Shown: positions 50,436 through 58,720 of the stretch, one piece after another
Layout: each line of letters opens with the position of its first letter
How positions within the stretch are numbered: the stretch's first letter is position 1
DNA from: Microbacterium sp. p3-SID336
GTDB lineage: Bacteria; Actinomycetota; Actinomycetes; Actinomycetales; Microbacteriaceae
DNA: 64,000 bases
Direction of reading: 5' to 3'
Assembly: GCF_025143365.1 (NCBI RefSeq)
Contig: NZ_JALXPE010000009.1
Coordinates: 1-64,000 of the forward strand
Program-made: the position numbers and the translations under genes
Notes under the pieces: model-generated
The model's database searches: none
Told to the model about the DNA's origin: nothing
The model's input: the letters and a program-made list of their open reading frames with translations, nothing else

Positions 50436-51589
50436 TCGCAGGCGGCACCCGCACCCGCATCGGCCTGTTCGCGGCGTTCGGCGGACTCGGGGTGACCGCC
50501 GCCTTCGTGCCGGCACTGCTCCCCTCCGCCGAACGCGACCTGAGAGCCGACCTCAGCATCGCGGTGCCCGTGCTCTTCGCCGGGCTCCTCGTCGGCGTGC
50601 TCGCCTCCGGTCCCCTGCTCGCGCGGCGCCCTCCGCGGACGACCCTGCTGCTCGGCAGCACCCTCCAGGCGCTCGCACTCGTCACCACCGCGTGGACGGG
50701 TGAAGCGGCCGTGTTCGTGGCCGCGGCCGCCCTGGCCGGGCTCGGCTTCGGCCTCGTGGAGGCTGCGGGCTCGGTGGCGGCGAAGGCTGCGAGCACGGGC
50801 AGTGCCACCGGGCTGCTGAGCGCGCTCCTGGGGACGGTGGCCGTCTGTGCGGCGGCCACCCCGCTGCTGGTGGCGCTCGGCGCCGAGATGCGGCCGGTGC
50901 TCGCGCTGCTCTGCGCGGTGCCGCTGCTGACCGTGATGCTGCTCGCCGCCCCGGCGCCACGGACGACCCCGGCAGCGGCGGATGCGGCGGCGGTCGGACG
51001 CGACCCGCGGGCGCTCATCGCGCTGCTGCCCTTCGCGCTCGCGCTGCCGTTGTACGTCGGCGTGGAGACCGTGCTCTCCGGGTGGTCCGCCGTCATTCCG
51101 GAACGAGTGCTCGCGGTGGATCCTGCGGTCGCCGCACTCGGCACGTCCGCCTTCTGGGGCCTGATGGCGGTGGGTCGCTTCACCGCTGCAGCCCTGCACC
51201 GTGCGGCCCTGCCCCCGCTCGCGCTCCTGACCACGGGCACGGCCGGTGCCGCGGTGCTGATGGCGGTGGCCGGAGTGCTCGTGGCGTCGCACCCGGTGTG
51301 GGCGCTGGCCGCGCTCGGGCTCGTCGTCGTGCTGCTCGCACCGAGCTACGGCCTCATCCTCGGTCTGGCCCTGGATCGCCTCGACCCCGCGCGCAGCGCC
51401 GCGGCGGTGGGTGCGCTGGTCGCCTGTGGGGCGGTCGGCGGCACCTTCGTCCCCGCCCTGGTGCTGCTCCTGGGCAGGGACCCGGCGTCGAGCACGACCT
51501 TCCTGGTGGCGGCGGTGCTGTGCGCGTTCGTCCCGGTGCTGATGCTGGCCGTGTCGGGCTCCCGGCAGCGGGCCGAGACGACCGCCTGA
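50432..51589 (+). CDS. MFS transporter co-transcribed with the MurR-like regulator (385 aa)
   Basis: Twelve hydrophobic segments and a motif-A-like loop reduced to LLARRPPRTTLL. The family is small and Ala/Leu-rich, and no substrate-specific signature is recognised. Overlap with the regulator gene (ATGA) ties it to the muropeptide locus. It might export a recycling by-product or act as an alternative permease for anhydro-sugars, but this is speculative. A longer upstream frame is antisense to the binding-protein gene and is not coding. Confidence 0.82.
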   Translation: MIAGGTRTRIGLFAAFGGLGVTAAFVPALLPSAERDLRADLSIAVPVLFAGLLVGVLASGPLLARRPPRTTLLLGSTLQALALVTTAWTGEAAVFVAAAALAGLGFGLVEAAGSVAAKAASTGSATGLLSALLGTVAVCAAATPLLVALGAEMRPVLALLCAVPLLTVMLLAAPAPRTTPAAADAAAVGRDPRALIALLPFALALPLYVGVETVLSGWSAVIPERVLAVDPAVAALGTSAFWGLMAVGRFTAAALHRAALPPLALLTTGTAGAAVLMAVAGVLVASHPVWALAALGLVVVLLAPSYGLILGLALDRLDPARSAAAVGALVACGAVGGTFVPALVLLLGRDPASSTTFLVAAVLCAFVPVLMLAVSGSRQRAETTA

Positions 51590-51636
51590 GACCTCTCTCC
51601 TCCACGACCTCGGGCTCTGAGCGAGTCCCTCACAGA

Positions 51637-51652
51637 TGCCGGAATTCCGGCA
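51637..51652. promoter_or_regulatory. 16-bp perfect palindrome upstream of the coiled-coil gene pair
   Basis: TGCCGGAATTCCGGCA is self-complementary over its full length. A TATCGT -10 candidate lies at 51674-51679, so the palindrome sits just upstream of or over the -35 region of the first coiled-coil gene. A residual terminator role for the MFS gene is less likely because there is no loop. Confidence 0.45.
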
Positions 51653-51709
51653 GCCTCGCCTCGGTCCGCGCCGTATCGTCGTTCCATACCCGCAGCAAGG
51701 AGCACCCGC

Positions 51710-52066
51710 ATGTCGCCCGAGACCCTCACGATCGTGATCAGTGCGATCGGCATCGTGCTCACCCTCGGCACGAGCATGTTCGGCGGCCTCACCTGGGTGA
51801 TCCACCGCATGGACGCCCGCATCGACGGCGTCACCGGCCGCATCGACAGCGTCGAGGAGAGACTCACCGCCCGCATCGACAGCGTCGAGGAGAAGCTCAC
51901 CGCCCGCATCGACGGCGTCGAGGAGAAGCTCACGGCCCGCATCGACGGCGTCGAGGAGAAGCTCACGGCCCGCATCGACGCGGTCGCCGCCGACGTCACA
52001 GACCTCAAGATCGCGGTCGCCCGCCTCGAAGGTCCGCCCCGTCACCTCATCACCGCCACCCGCTGA
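51710..52066 (+). CDS. Membrane-anchored hendecad coiled-coil protein, long copy (118 aa)
   Basis: One N-terminal membrane segment (about residues 5-31, LTIVISAIGIVLTLGTSMFG followed by GLTWVIH) leads into a coiled coil of 11-residue repeats: RIDGVTG, then RIDSVEERLTA, RIDSVEEKLTA, two RIDGVEEKLTA and a final RIDAVAADVTD, ending DLKIAVARLEGPPR. AAGGAG lies 7 nt before the ATG. A shorter near-identical copy follows after 28 bp. Function unknown; relatives occur as small hypothetical proteins or phage-like membrane proteins. Confidence 0.85.
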   Translation: MSPETLTIVISAIGIVLTLGTSMFGGLTWVIHRMDARIDGVTGRIDSVEERLTARIDSVEEKLTARIDGVEEKLTARIDGVEEKLTARIDAVAADVTDLKIAVARLEGPPRHLITATR

Positions 52067-52094
52067 CACCGCCCCAGACCGGAGGAACAGCCGC

Positions 52095-52364
52095 ATGTCG
52101 CCCGAGACCCTCACGACCGTGATCAGTGCGATCGGCATCGTGCTCACCCTCGGCACGAGCATGTTCGGCGGCCTCACCTGGGTGATCCACCGCATGGACG
52201 CCCGCATCGACGGCGTCGAGGAGAAGCTCACCGCCCGCATCGACGGCGTCGAAGAGAAGCTCACCGCCCGCATCGACGCGGTCGCGGCCGACGTCACAGA
52301 CCTCAAGATCGCGGTCGCCCGCCTCGAAGGTCCGCCCCGTCGCCTTCTCATGACGGCGCGCTGA
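52095..52364 (+). CDS. Membrane-anchored hendecad coiled-coil protein, short copy (89 aa)
   Basis: Tandem paralogue of the preceding gene. The membrane segment differs in one residue (Ile to Thr) and the tail in a few. It has only two RIDGVEEKLTA units before the closing RIDAVAADVTD, so it lacks exactly 29 residues (7 + 2 x 11). Its own ribosome site (GGAGGA, 8 nt) precedes the ATG. The DNA is nearly identical, indicating recent duplication with repeat contraction or expansion. The two could form hetero-oligomers of different reach. Confidence 0.85.
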   Translation: MSPETLTTVISAIGIVLTLGTSMFGGLTWVIHRMDARIDGVEEKLTARIDGVEEKLTARIDAVAADVTDLKIAVARLEGPPRRLLMTAR

Positions 52365-52382
52365 GCCGCGCCGCCCGGCCGA

Positions 52383-53282
52383 CTAACGCAGGACGAGCGC
52401 GGCGGCACCGATGAGCGGCCCCTCGTCGCCCAGGCCCGAGCGGACGACTCTGGTGCGACGCGAATACGGGTGCACGGCGCTGGCGGTGAGCGCCTGCTGC
52501 ACGAGGTCGATGTAGTCGGCGGAGACCCGGGAGAACCCGCCGCCGATCGCGACCACGTCGAGGTCGACCAGCGTCGCGGCGTCGGCGAGCGCTTCGCCCA
52601 CCGCGCGGGCGGAGCGCTCGATCGCGGCCCGTGCCGTCGCGTCGCCCGCGGCGGCGTCGCGCGCCAGATCCTCGCCGGTCGCACCGCCCCAGCCCTGCTG
52701 CTGCGCCCACGCGGCGCTCGCGGGCCCTGCGGCGATCTCCTCCAGCGTGAGCCCTCCCTCGCGACGCACCTGACCGAGGTGCCCCGCGTTCCCGGTGGCG
52801 CCGGAGATGTAGGCGCCGTTCACGACGAAGCCACCGCCGACGCCGGTCGACACGACGATCGACAGCGAAGCACCCGCATCCTGGGTGGCGCCGAGCCAGG
52901 ACTCGGCGAGCGCCAGCGCACCGCCGTCGTGGCCGAGCACGGTGGGCAACTCGCTCCCGAGCACGGCCGCCGTGGCGGTGCGGACCGCGGCAGCGAGGCC
53001 GAAGCCGTGCGCGCGCGGCATGTTCACGGGCATGATCGTGCCGGCCCCGCGGTCCACCGGCCCGGCGCTGCCGATCCCGGCGCCGACGAGGGCGGCACCG
53101 GAGGGAAGCGCGGCGAGCGCATGACGCACGATCGCGTCGACGGCTGCGTCCAAAGTCGCCGCCGTCGCCTCACGTCCCGTGGCCTGGCGGCTGCGACTGC
53201 CGGGAACGAGCGTGCCGTCCTCGGCGACGAGCGCGGCCTCCATCTTCGTGCCGCCCACGTCGACGGCGAGTGCGTGGCGCAT
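52383..53282 (-). CDS. ROK-family sugar kinase or regulator-like protein (299 aa)
   Basis: The N-terminal phosphate loop AVDVGGTKMEAALV and catalytic Asp in VLGHDGGALALAESWLG identify an ROK kinase without DNA-binding domain. The family's CxCGxxGC zinc motif is absent; the region reads NAGHLGQVRREGGLTLEE, keeping only the His. It could phosphorylate glucose, GlcNAc or ManNAc. With murQ 6.5 kb away a GlcNAc kinase is attractive but unproven. ATG at 53282 shares one base with the pyrE stop (TGATG), so they are co-transcribed. Confidence 0.83.
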   Translation of the reverse strand: MRHALAVDVGGTKMEAALVAEDGTLVPGSRSRQATGREATAATLDAAVDAIVRHALAALPSGAALVGAGIGSAGPVDRGAGTIMPVNMPRAHGFGLAAAVRTATAAVLGSELPTVLGHDGGALALAESWLGATQDAGASLSIVVSTGVGGGFVVNGAYISGATGNAGHLGQVRREGGLTLEEIAAGPASAAWAQQQGWGGATGEDLARDAAAGDATARAAIERSARAVGEALADAATLVDLDVVAIGGGFSRVSADYIDLVQQALTASAVHPYSRRTRVVRSGLGDEGPLIGAAALVLR

Positions 53283-53842
53283 CACTGCGGGTCGAGCCCG
53301 AGGTCGTCGAGGTCGAAGGCAGCGCGCCACTCCAGGCCCTCGGCCTCGATGGCCGCCTGCGCGCCGGTCTTGCGGTCCACGATCACGGCGACCGCCACGA
53401 CTTCAGCGCCCTCCTTGCGCAGCGCCTCGACGGCCTTGAGTGCAGACTGGCCCGTGGTCGAGGTGTCCTCCAGCACGACCACGCGCTTGCCCTTCACATC
53501 GGCGCCCTCGATCTGGCGGCCGCGGCCGTGGTCCTTCGGCTCCTTGCGCACGACGAACGCGTCGAGCGGGCGATCGGTGGCAACCGAGGCGTGCAGCACC
53601 GCGTTCGCGATGGGGTCGGCGCCGAGCGTCAGGCCGCCGACCGCCGCCACGTCGAGGTCGGCGATGAGGTCGAGCATGACCCGGCCGATCGCGGGGGCGG
53701 CGCGGTGGTCGAGCGTGAGTTTGCGCATGTCGACGTAGTACGTGGCCTGCTTGCCGCTGGAGAGCGTGAAGTCGCCGTGGAACACCGCCTCGTCCGTGAT
53801 GAGGTCGAGGAGGGTCTGGCGGTCTGCGTCGAGTGCGGTCAC
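53282..53842 (-). CDS. pyrE: Orotate phosphoribosyltransferase (186 aa)
   Basis: Adds ribose-5-phosphate to orotate in pyrimidine synthesis. The PRPP motif is VVVLEDTSTTGQSALKAVEAL, and the N-terminal block FTLSSGKQATYYVDMRKLTL plus the lysine loop RKEPKDHGRGRQIEG are family marks. I chose GTG at 53842 because TACACT lies 7 nt upstream, the leaderless spacing used here, and because homology begins there; an in-frame extension to 53869 is possible. First gene of a pyrE-ROK pair. Confidence 0.93.
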   Translation of the reverse strand: MTALDADRQTLLDLITDEAVFHGDFTLSSGKQATYYVDMRKLTLDHRAAPAIGRVMLDLIADLDVAAVGGLTLGADPIANAVLHASVATDRPLDAFVVRKEPKDHGRGRQIEGADVKGKRVVVLEDTSTTGQSALKAVEALRKEGAEVVAVAVIVDRKTGAQAAIEAEGLEWRAAFDLDDLGLDPQ

Positions 53843-53849
53843 GGCATCC

Positions 53850-53910
53850 AGTGTAGAAGGCCGGAGCACGCACCCCAGGGCCGTTCGGTGTCGGAGGCCG
53901 CAACTAGGCT
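53850..53910. promoter_or_regulatory. Divergent leaderless promoters of pyrE and exonuclease III
   Basis: TACACT (53855 to 53850, minus) lies 7 nt from the pyrE GTG, and TAGGCT (53905-53910, plus) 6 nt from the exonuclease ATG. Both starts therefore share one 74-bp region with no ribosome sites. No inverted repeat of note. Confidence 0.6.
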
Positions 53911-53916
53911 GGAGAC

Positions 53917-54762
53917 ATGCGCTTGGCCACCTGGAACGTCAACTCCATCCGCACCCGCGTCGCCCGCACCGTCGAGTTCGCCGTGCGCGAAGACGTCGAT
54001 GTGCTCGCGATGCAGGAGGTGAAGTGCAAGCCGGAGCAGTTCCCCTACGGGCCCTTCGAAGAGGCCGGGTATCACGTGGAGGTGCACGGCCTGAATCAGT
54101 GGAACGGCGTCGCCATCGCCAGCCGGCTGCCGATCACGGACGTGCGCACGGCGTTCGACGGGATGCCGGGCTTCGCGAAGGGTCACGAGGGTCCGGACGC
54201 CCCGCAGGAGGCTCGTGCCCTCGGCGTCATGGTCGACGGTGTGCGCGTGTGGAGCCTGTACGTGCCCAACGGCCGCTCTCTGGACGACCCGCACTACGTC
54301 TACAAGCTGCACTGGCTCGAGCAGCTCAAGCGCTCCACGGCGGCCGAGCTGTCGGCGAACCCGGAGCTGCCGCTCGCCCTCGTCGGCGACTTCAACATCA
54401 TCCCGTTCGATCACGACAACGGCGACCCCGACATCGTGGTCGGGCGCTCGACCCACGTCTCCCCCGCCGAGCGCGATGCGTTCTTCGCACTCGCCGATGC
54501 GGGTGTGACCGATGTGGTGCGGCCGCTGCTGCCCGAGGGCTACACGTACTGGGACTACCAGCGGCTGAAGTTCCCGCGCAACGAAGGCATCCGCATCGAC
54601 TTCATCCTCGGCTCGAAGACGCTGGCCGATGCCGTGACCGGCGCCTCGATCCACCGCAACGAGCGCAAGGGCGAGCAGCCGAGCGACCACGTGCCCGTGG
54701 TGGTGGATCTCGATTTCGGCGGCGCCGACGCCGACGACGACCTGCCGATGATCTTCTCCTGA
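53917..54762 (+). CDS. xthA: Exodeoxyribonuclease III / AP endonuclease (281 aa)
   Basis: Mg2+-dependent endonuclease-exonuclease-phosphatase fold enzyme that cuts at abasic sites. Motifs in order: ATWNVNSIRTR, VLAMQEVKCKPEQFP (catalytic Glu), LYVPNGRSLDDP (Tyr), LVGDFNIIPFDHDN (Asp, Asn) and EQPSDHVPVVVDL (Asp-His). An acidic tail of about 18 residues follows the last motif. TAGGCT lies 6 nt before the ATG. Confidence 0.95.
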   Translation: MRLATWNVNSIRTRVARTVEFAVREDVDVLAMQEVKCKPEQFPYGPFEEAGYHVEVHGLNQWNGVAIASRLPITDVRTAFDGMPGFAKGHEGPDAPQEARALGVMVDGVRVWSLYVPNGRSLDDPHYVYKLHWLEQLKRSTAAELSANPELPLALVGDFNIIPFDHDNGDPDIVVGRSTHVSPAERDAFFALADAGVTDVVRPLLPEGYTYWDYQRLKFPRNEGIRIDFILGSKTLADAVTGASIHRNERKGEQPSDHVPVVVDLDFGGADADDDLPMIFS

Positions 54763-54784
54763 CCGTCCCACCGAGGAGGGCACC

Positions 54785-55600
54785 GTGGCGCTGCGCCTGA
54801 TCGCGACCGATCTCGACGGCACGCTGCTCGACCCCTCGTCCTCCGTGACCCCGCGCACCCGCGCCGCCCTCGACGCGGCGCGAGCGTGCGGCATCGCGGT
54901 CGTCCCCGTGACGGCCCGTCAGCCCATCGGTCTGCGCGTGATCGCCGCGGACGCCGGCTTCGACGGGTGGGCGCTATGCGGCAACGGCGCCTACGCGACG
55001 CATCTCACCGACGAACGGACGCTGTTCGCCGAGGAGCTGCCACCGGACACCCTGCGCACCCTCGCCGACGCGCTGCGCGCCAGCATTCCCGACCTGCTCT
55101 TCGCCAGCGTGCGGGAGGGCGGCGAGACCTTCGTCGCTCAGCACGGCTATGCGGCGATCGCGCAGCTCTCCGACCACAAGCGCGACCCCGCGACCATGGG
55201 CGGCGTGCCGCTGGCGCAGGTCCTCGCAGCCCCCACACTGAAGCTCGTGATCCGGCATCCGGAGCTCGCCCCCGCCGCCCTGTTCGAGACGCTGCGCTCG
55301 CTGGGCCTCACGGGCTTCGAGGCCACCCTGTCGGGTGCGCCGTTCGTGGAGGTCATGGCCGAGGGGGTCACGAAAGCCACCGGTCTCGCCCGGCTCTGCA
55401 CGCACCTGGGTATCGACCGCACCGAGGTCGTGGCCTTCGGCGATGCGCTGAACGACGTCGAGATGCTGCGCTGGGCGGGCCGCGGCGTGGCGATGGCGCA
55501 CGCCGATGCGGTCGTGCAGGAGGCGGCCGACGAGGTCACCGCGAGCAACGCCGAGGACGGCGTCGCACGGGTGATCGAGCGCCTGCTGGCCACCGCCTAG
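54785..55600 (+). CDS. Cof-type HAD-IIB phosphatase (271 aa)
   Basis: Motif I IATDLDGTLLD, motif II VPVTARQPIG (Thr), motif III Lys in AEGVTKATGLARL and motif IV VAFGDALNDVEML are intact, with the Cof-type C2B cap between II and III. Such enzymes dephosphorylate flavin, pyridoxal or sugar phosphates. GTG at 54785 follows GAGGAGGG at 4-5 nt. The 22-bp gap from the exonuclease gene suggests co-transcription. Confidence 0.92.
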   Translation: MALRLIATDLDGTLLDPSSSVTPRTRAALDAARACGIAVVPVTARQPIGLRVIAADAGFDGWALCGNGAYATHLTDERTLFAEELPPDTLRTLADALRASIPDLLFASVREGGETFVAQHGYAAIAQLSDHKRDPATMGGVPLAQVLAAPTLKLVIRHPELAPAALFETLRSLGLTGFEATLSGAPFVEVMAEGVTKATGLARLCTHLGIDRTEVVAFGDALNDVEMLRWAGRGVAMAHADAVVQEAADEVTASNAEDGVARVIERLLATA

Positions 55601-55670
55601 TCCCTGGCGCTCACCAGCGCAGGGGCCGCACGACCGCCGGCGCGGCGGCGCGGGCCCGACGCGAGCCGCA

Positions 55671-55712
55671 CACCGACGCCGCCCGCTCGGTGGGGAGAGG
55701 GCGGCGTCGGTG
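55671..55712. terminator. Bidirectional terminator between HAD gene and secreted LamG-like gene
   Basis: CACCGACGCCGCCC (55671-55684) pairs perfectly with GGGCGGCGTCGGTG (55699-55712), a 14-bp stem with a 14-nt loop, between two converging genes. Confidence 0.85.
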
Positions 55713-55721
55713 CGCCACCGC

Positions 55722-58601
55722 TCAGTCGGTGAACGGGAGCTCGAACGCCGCGAGCCGGGCGAGCTGTGCGTGGTCGACGACCCCCGGCACGACGACCGGG
55801 TTGGCGATCAACCCCTCGAATCGTCCGGTCATCGGAGCCGGACCGAAGATGAGCGGCCCGCGCGCCGACCGGTCCCCCGTGCCGAGAACGTGCCCGTTGG
55901 ACGCCACGGGGGTGATGGAGTTCCCGACGTGGAGGCGCAGCTGCTGGTTGACCGCGTCCCAGACGCCGGTGATCAGCTGCCAGTGACCCGGATCCACCGC
56001 ACCGCCGGTGGCGCAGTTGCTGGTGCGATCGGTGCTGGCCGAGTTCACGGACAGAGCCCCGAGGCAGAACGCGTACGCTCCCTGCGGCGTCACCTGCAGC
56101 TGCATGGAACCCGAGTCGCCGCCGCCCTGCATGGCGATCTTCTGCATGGCGGCGGGGGTGCCGTAGCCCATGACCCACAGGCTGAACGTGAAGCTCCGAG
56201 ACGCGTCGACCGGGGCGGACCAGGTGTGGATCTCCTCGGCGGTGCCGCCCGCCGTGTCGAGCACGGGGCTCTCCACCGGGTGGTCGGGCAGCTCCGTGGT
56301 CGTCGTGGAGCTGAACTCGGGGATGACGAGCTCGAGCGCGTTCGCGCCGATCCACGGGTTCGAGTCCGGGATCGCCGACGGAAGCGGGGACGTCAGCGCC
56401 GTGGTCTGCCAGGCGTGCCCGGCGTCCAGGTTCGCGGAGGTCGCCGGCGTGCCGACATCGCCGTCGGGGTAGAGCGGAATCCCCGCCGGCGGGGACTGGT
56501 TGCCCGCCTTGTCGTAGGCGGAGATCCAGAGCGTGGACAGCGCGTTCGTCGGGGCGACCGTGAGCGTCGTCGGCCCCGTCGCGGCCGCGCAGGCCCAGCG
56601 CACGCTGTTGGTCACGGTGGTCGCGCAGTTCGGCAGCGCCGCGGTCAGCGACACCGTGCCGTCGACCGGCACCGGTGGGGCGGGCGCGGTGAGCTGCACG
56701 GGATCGATCCAGTACACGTACCCGGCGATGCCGCTCTCGCCGGTGACGGAGAGGGGCAGGCCCTGACCGACGACGAAGGACGCTCCCGCGGCGACGGTCG
56801 CGGTGGGTGCGGCGGGCTTGGTCGTGTCGACCGTGAAGTAGCACCACGCGCTGTAGCTCGCACCATCGTGAGTGGCGTCTTTTCCGCGCGCTCTCCACGC
56901 GTAGGTCGTGCCGTCCGCGAGGTCGGTGAAGGTGGCGGATTTCACCCCGCCCGCCGCGAGGCCGGTCCAGCGGGTCTGGATCGTGGTGGAGAGACTGCTC
57001 GCCTTGGCGAGGGAGAAGTTCGTGCCGACGTTCCCGCCGTCCGGGTCCGTCTGGGTCACGGCGACGGTCACGTTCTTCTGACCGAGCACGGCCGGCGCGG
57101 ATGCCGTCCCGCAGGTGCGCGACGGCGAGGTGAACACCGGCTTCGTCGGCGTGTTCGGCCGGGTGTTGTACGACACGATGAGCGTCGCCGCACGGCTGTA
57201 GTGACGACGGGACGGCAGGTTCGGGTCCGTGTAGGTGAAGGCGAACTGGATCGTGGAGGCGCCGGCCTTGGCCTGCACGCCGGAGGTGACGTTCCATCCC
57301 ACGGCCAGGGGGGCGGATCCGTACCCCGGCCCGTACCACGGGGCCTGCAGCGGAGCGCTCCAGCCCCCCGTGCCCGCCGCGTTCCACGACTGCTCCTGCG
57401 CCCACGTGAAGCCCGCGGGCTTGATGCCGTAGGTGTGCACCTGGATGGCGCCGTTGCCGGACGAGGCGACGGCGAGCTGCGTCGTGTTGAGCCGCGCGTT
57501 CGTGATGACCTTTCCCGCCAGCGCCCCGATCGGGAACTGGAAGAACATGTCGGAACGGTACTGCTGGTAGATGCCGACCCGCAGCACGTCGGATGCCCCG
57601 GCCGCCAGGTACGACTGGTTCGGGTACGCGGCGTCGGTGTACCAGGACGCCGTGATGCCGGAGGACCAGTCGGGGTCGACGAAGATCGGGTAGGTCACGT
57701 CGCCGTCGCGCTTCTCGTGGGTCTCCACGGAGGCGCCGACGTCCATGAGCACGCGGTCCGCCTCGACGTCGTGGGCGACCGGCAGCGGCGGCGCTTCCCC
57801 ACCCGGCTCCCGGTAGGTGCCGCCTTCGGAGGAGTCCCACCAGAGGGGCTGTCCCGCCACGATCTGCGCGTCGTCACCGGCGTCCGCCCGGACGGTGCCC
57901 GTGGAATCGGTGCGCAGCGTCGCATCCTCGATCACGACGTGGAGGTCTTCCAGCCGCGTCGACTCCGCCGCCTTCTCGCTCTTGACCACGTAGATGGACG
58001 CCTGCCCCGTCTTGGTCGCGACCATCTTGAGGTCGACGTCGGGAAGCACGTTCCGGTAGGTCGCGGTGTCGCCCTCGACGGTGGGCGCAGGGAGGGTGCC
58101 GTACGGCCAGGTCTCGGTGATCCACTCCCCCGACTCCGTCTGCACCTGCGCGAGCTGATCGCTGCCGCCCGGGGAGAACCGTACCGGTGCCGCGGAGGCT
58201 GCCGGCTGCAACCAGCCGTCGACCGCGACGAGGGTCGTGTCGACGGGCACCCAGGCACCGTCCTGCTCGACACGGACGGGCACGCTGGACGCCTCGTACT
58301 GCATGGTGCCGTCCGGCAGGGCGAGGGTCTGCTCGGTCGGCGTGGTCATGCCGTCCACCACGACGGCCTCTCCTGTCGCCGTAGCGGTCGCGATCGCCTG
58401 CGATACGGCGGCCTGCTGCAGGGCGCGGTAGGAGGTCGGCGTGGAGCTCTTGCCGATCGCGGAGCCGACGGCGGGGGCGGCGACAGCTGCTCCTCCCCCT
58501 CCGAAGACGACGGCGATCACGGCGACAGAGGCGATCAGGCCACGGGTGGCGCGCCGGGAGGCGGCGCGACGGAAGGAGGAGGTGTCGGGGAGGTGCGTCA
58601 C
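55722..58601 (-). CDS. Secreted DNRLRE/LamG-like multidomain protein (959 aa)
   Basis: A basic N-terminus and hydrophobic core ending AAVAAPAVG form a signal peptide (about 1-42). Residues about 60-330 resemble the N-terminal region of WapA/Rhs-type secreted proteins. A DNRLRE-like beta-sandwich follows (about 340-485; SYLAAGASDVLRVGIYQQYRS, WNAAGTGGWS), then a fibronectin-like part (about 505-610) and a C-terminal LamG-like domain (about 760-950; ALELVIPEF, FTFSLWVMGYG, HWQLITGVWDAVNQQLRLHV). There are no RHS repeats, toxin domain or wall anchor. GTG at 58601 has TAGCTT 6 nt upstream. Likely an exported adhesive or polysaccharide-binding protein; exact role unknown. Confidence 0.78.
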   Translation of the reverse strand: MTHLPDTSSFRRAASRRATRGLIASVAVIAVVFGGGGAAVAAPAVGSAIGKSSTPTSYRALQQAAVSQAIATATATGEAVVVDGMTTPTEQTLALPDGTMQYEASSVPVRVEQDGAWVPVDTTLVAVDGWLQPAASAAPVRFSPGGSDQLAQVQTESGEWITETWPYGTLPAPTVEGDTATYRNVLPDVDLKMVATKTGQASIYVVKSEKAAESTRLEDLHVVIEDATLRTDSTGTVRADAGDDAQIVAGQPLWWDSSEGGTYREPGGEAPPLPVAHDVEADRVLMDVGASVETHEKRDGDVTYPIFVDPDWSSGITASWYTDAAYPNQSYLAAGASDVLRVGIYQQYRSDMFFQFPIGALAGKVITNARLNTTQLAVASSGNGAIQVHTYGIKPAGFTWAQEQSWNAAGTGGWSAPLQAPWYGPGYGSAPLAVGWNVTSGVQAKAGASTIQFAFTYTDPNLPSRRHYSRAATLIVSYNTRPNTPTKPVFTSPSRTCGTASAPAVLGQKNVTVAVTQTDPDGGNVGTNFSLAKASSLSTTIQTRWTGLAAGGVKSATFTDLADGTTYAWRARGKDATHDGASYSAWCYFTVDTTKPAAPTATVAAGASFVVGQGLPLSVTGESGIAGYVYWIDPVQLTAPAPPVPVDGTVSLTAALPNCATTVTNSVRWACAAATGPTTLTVAPTNALSTLWISAYDKAGNQSPPAGIPLYPDGDVGTPATSANLDAGHAWQTTALTSPLPSAIPDSNPWIGANALELVIPEFSSTTTTELPDHPVESPVLDTAGGTAEEIHTWSAPVDASRSFTFSLWVMGYGTPAAMQKIAMQGGGDSGSMQLQVTPQGAYAFCLGALSVNSASTDRTSNCATGGAVDPGHWQLITGVWDAVNQQLRLHVGNSITPVASNGHVLGTGDRSARGPLIFGPAPMTGRFEGLIANPVVVPGVVDHAQLARLAAFELPFTD

Positions 58602-58720
58602 AGTCGAAAGCTAGGGGCTCCGCGAACGACGGCGCTATCGCGATCCGGGCCGAAAACCCGAATGTCAGGAATTCGCGGCTCGTGCAATAGGAGGGGTACG
58701 GATGCGGCCGCCCTCCCCCG

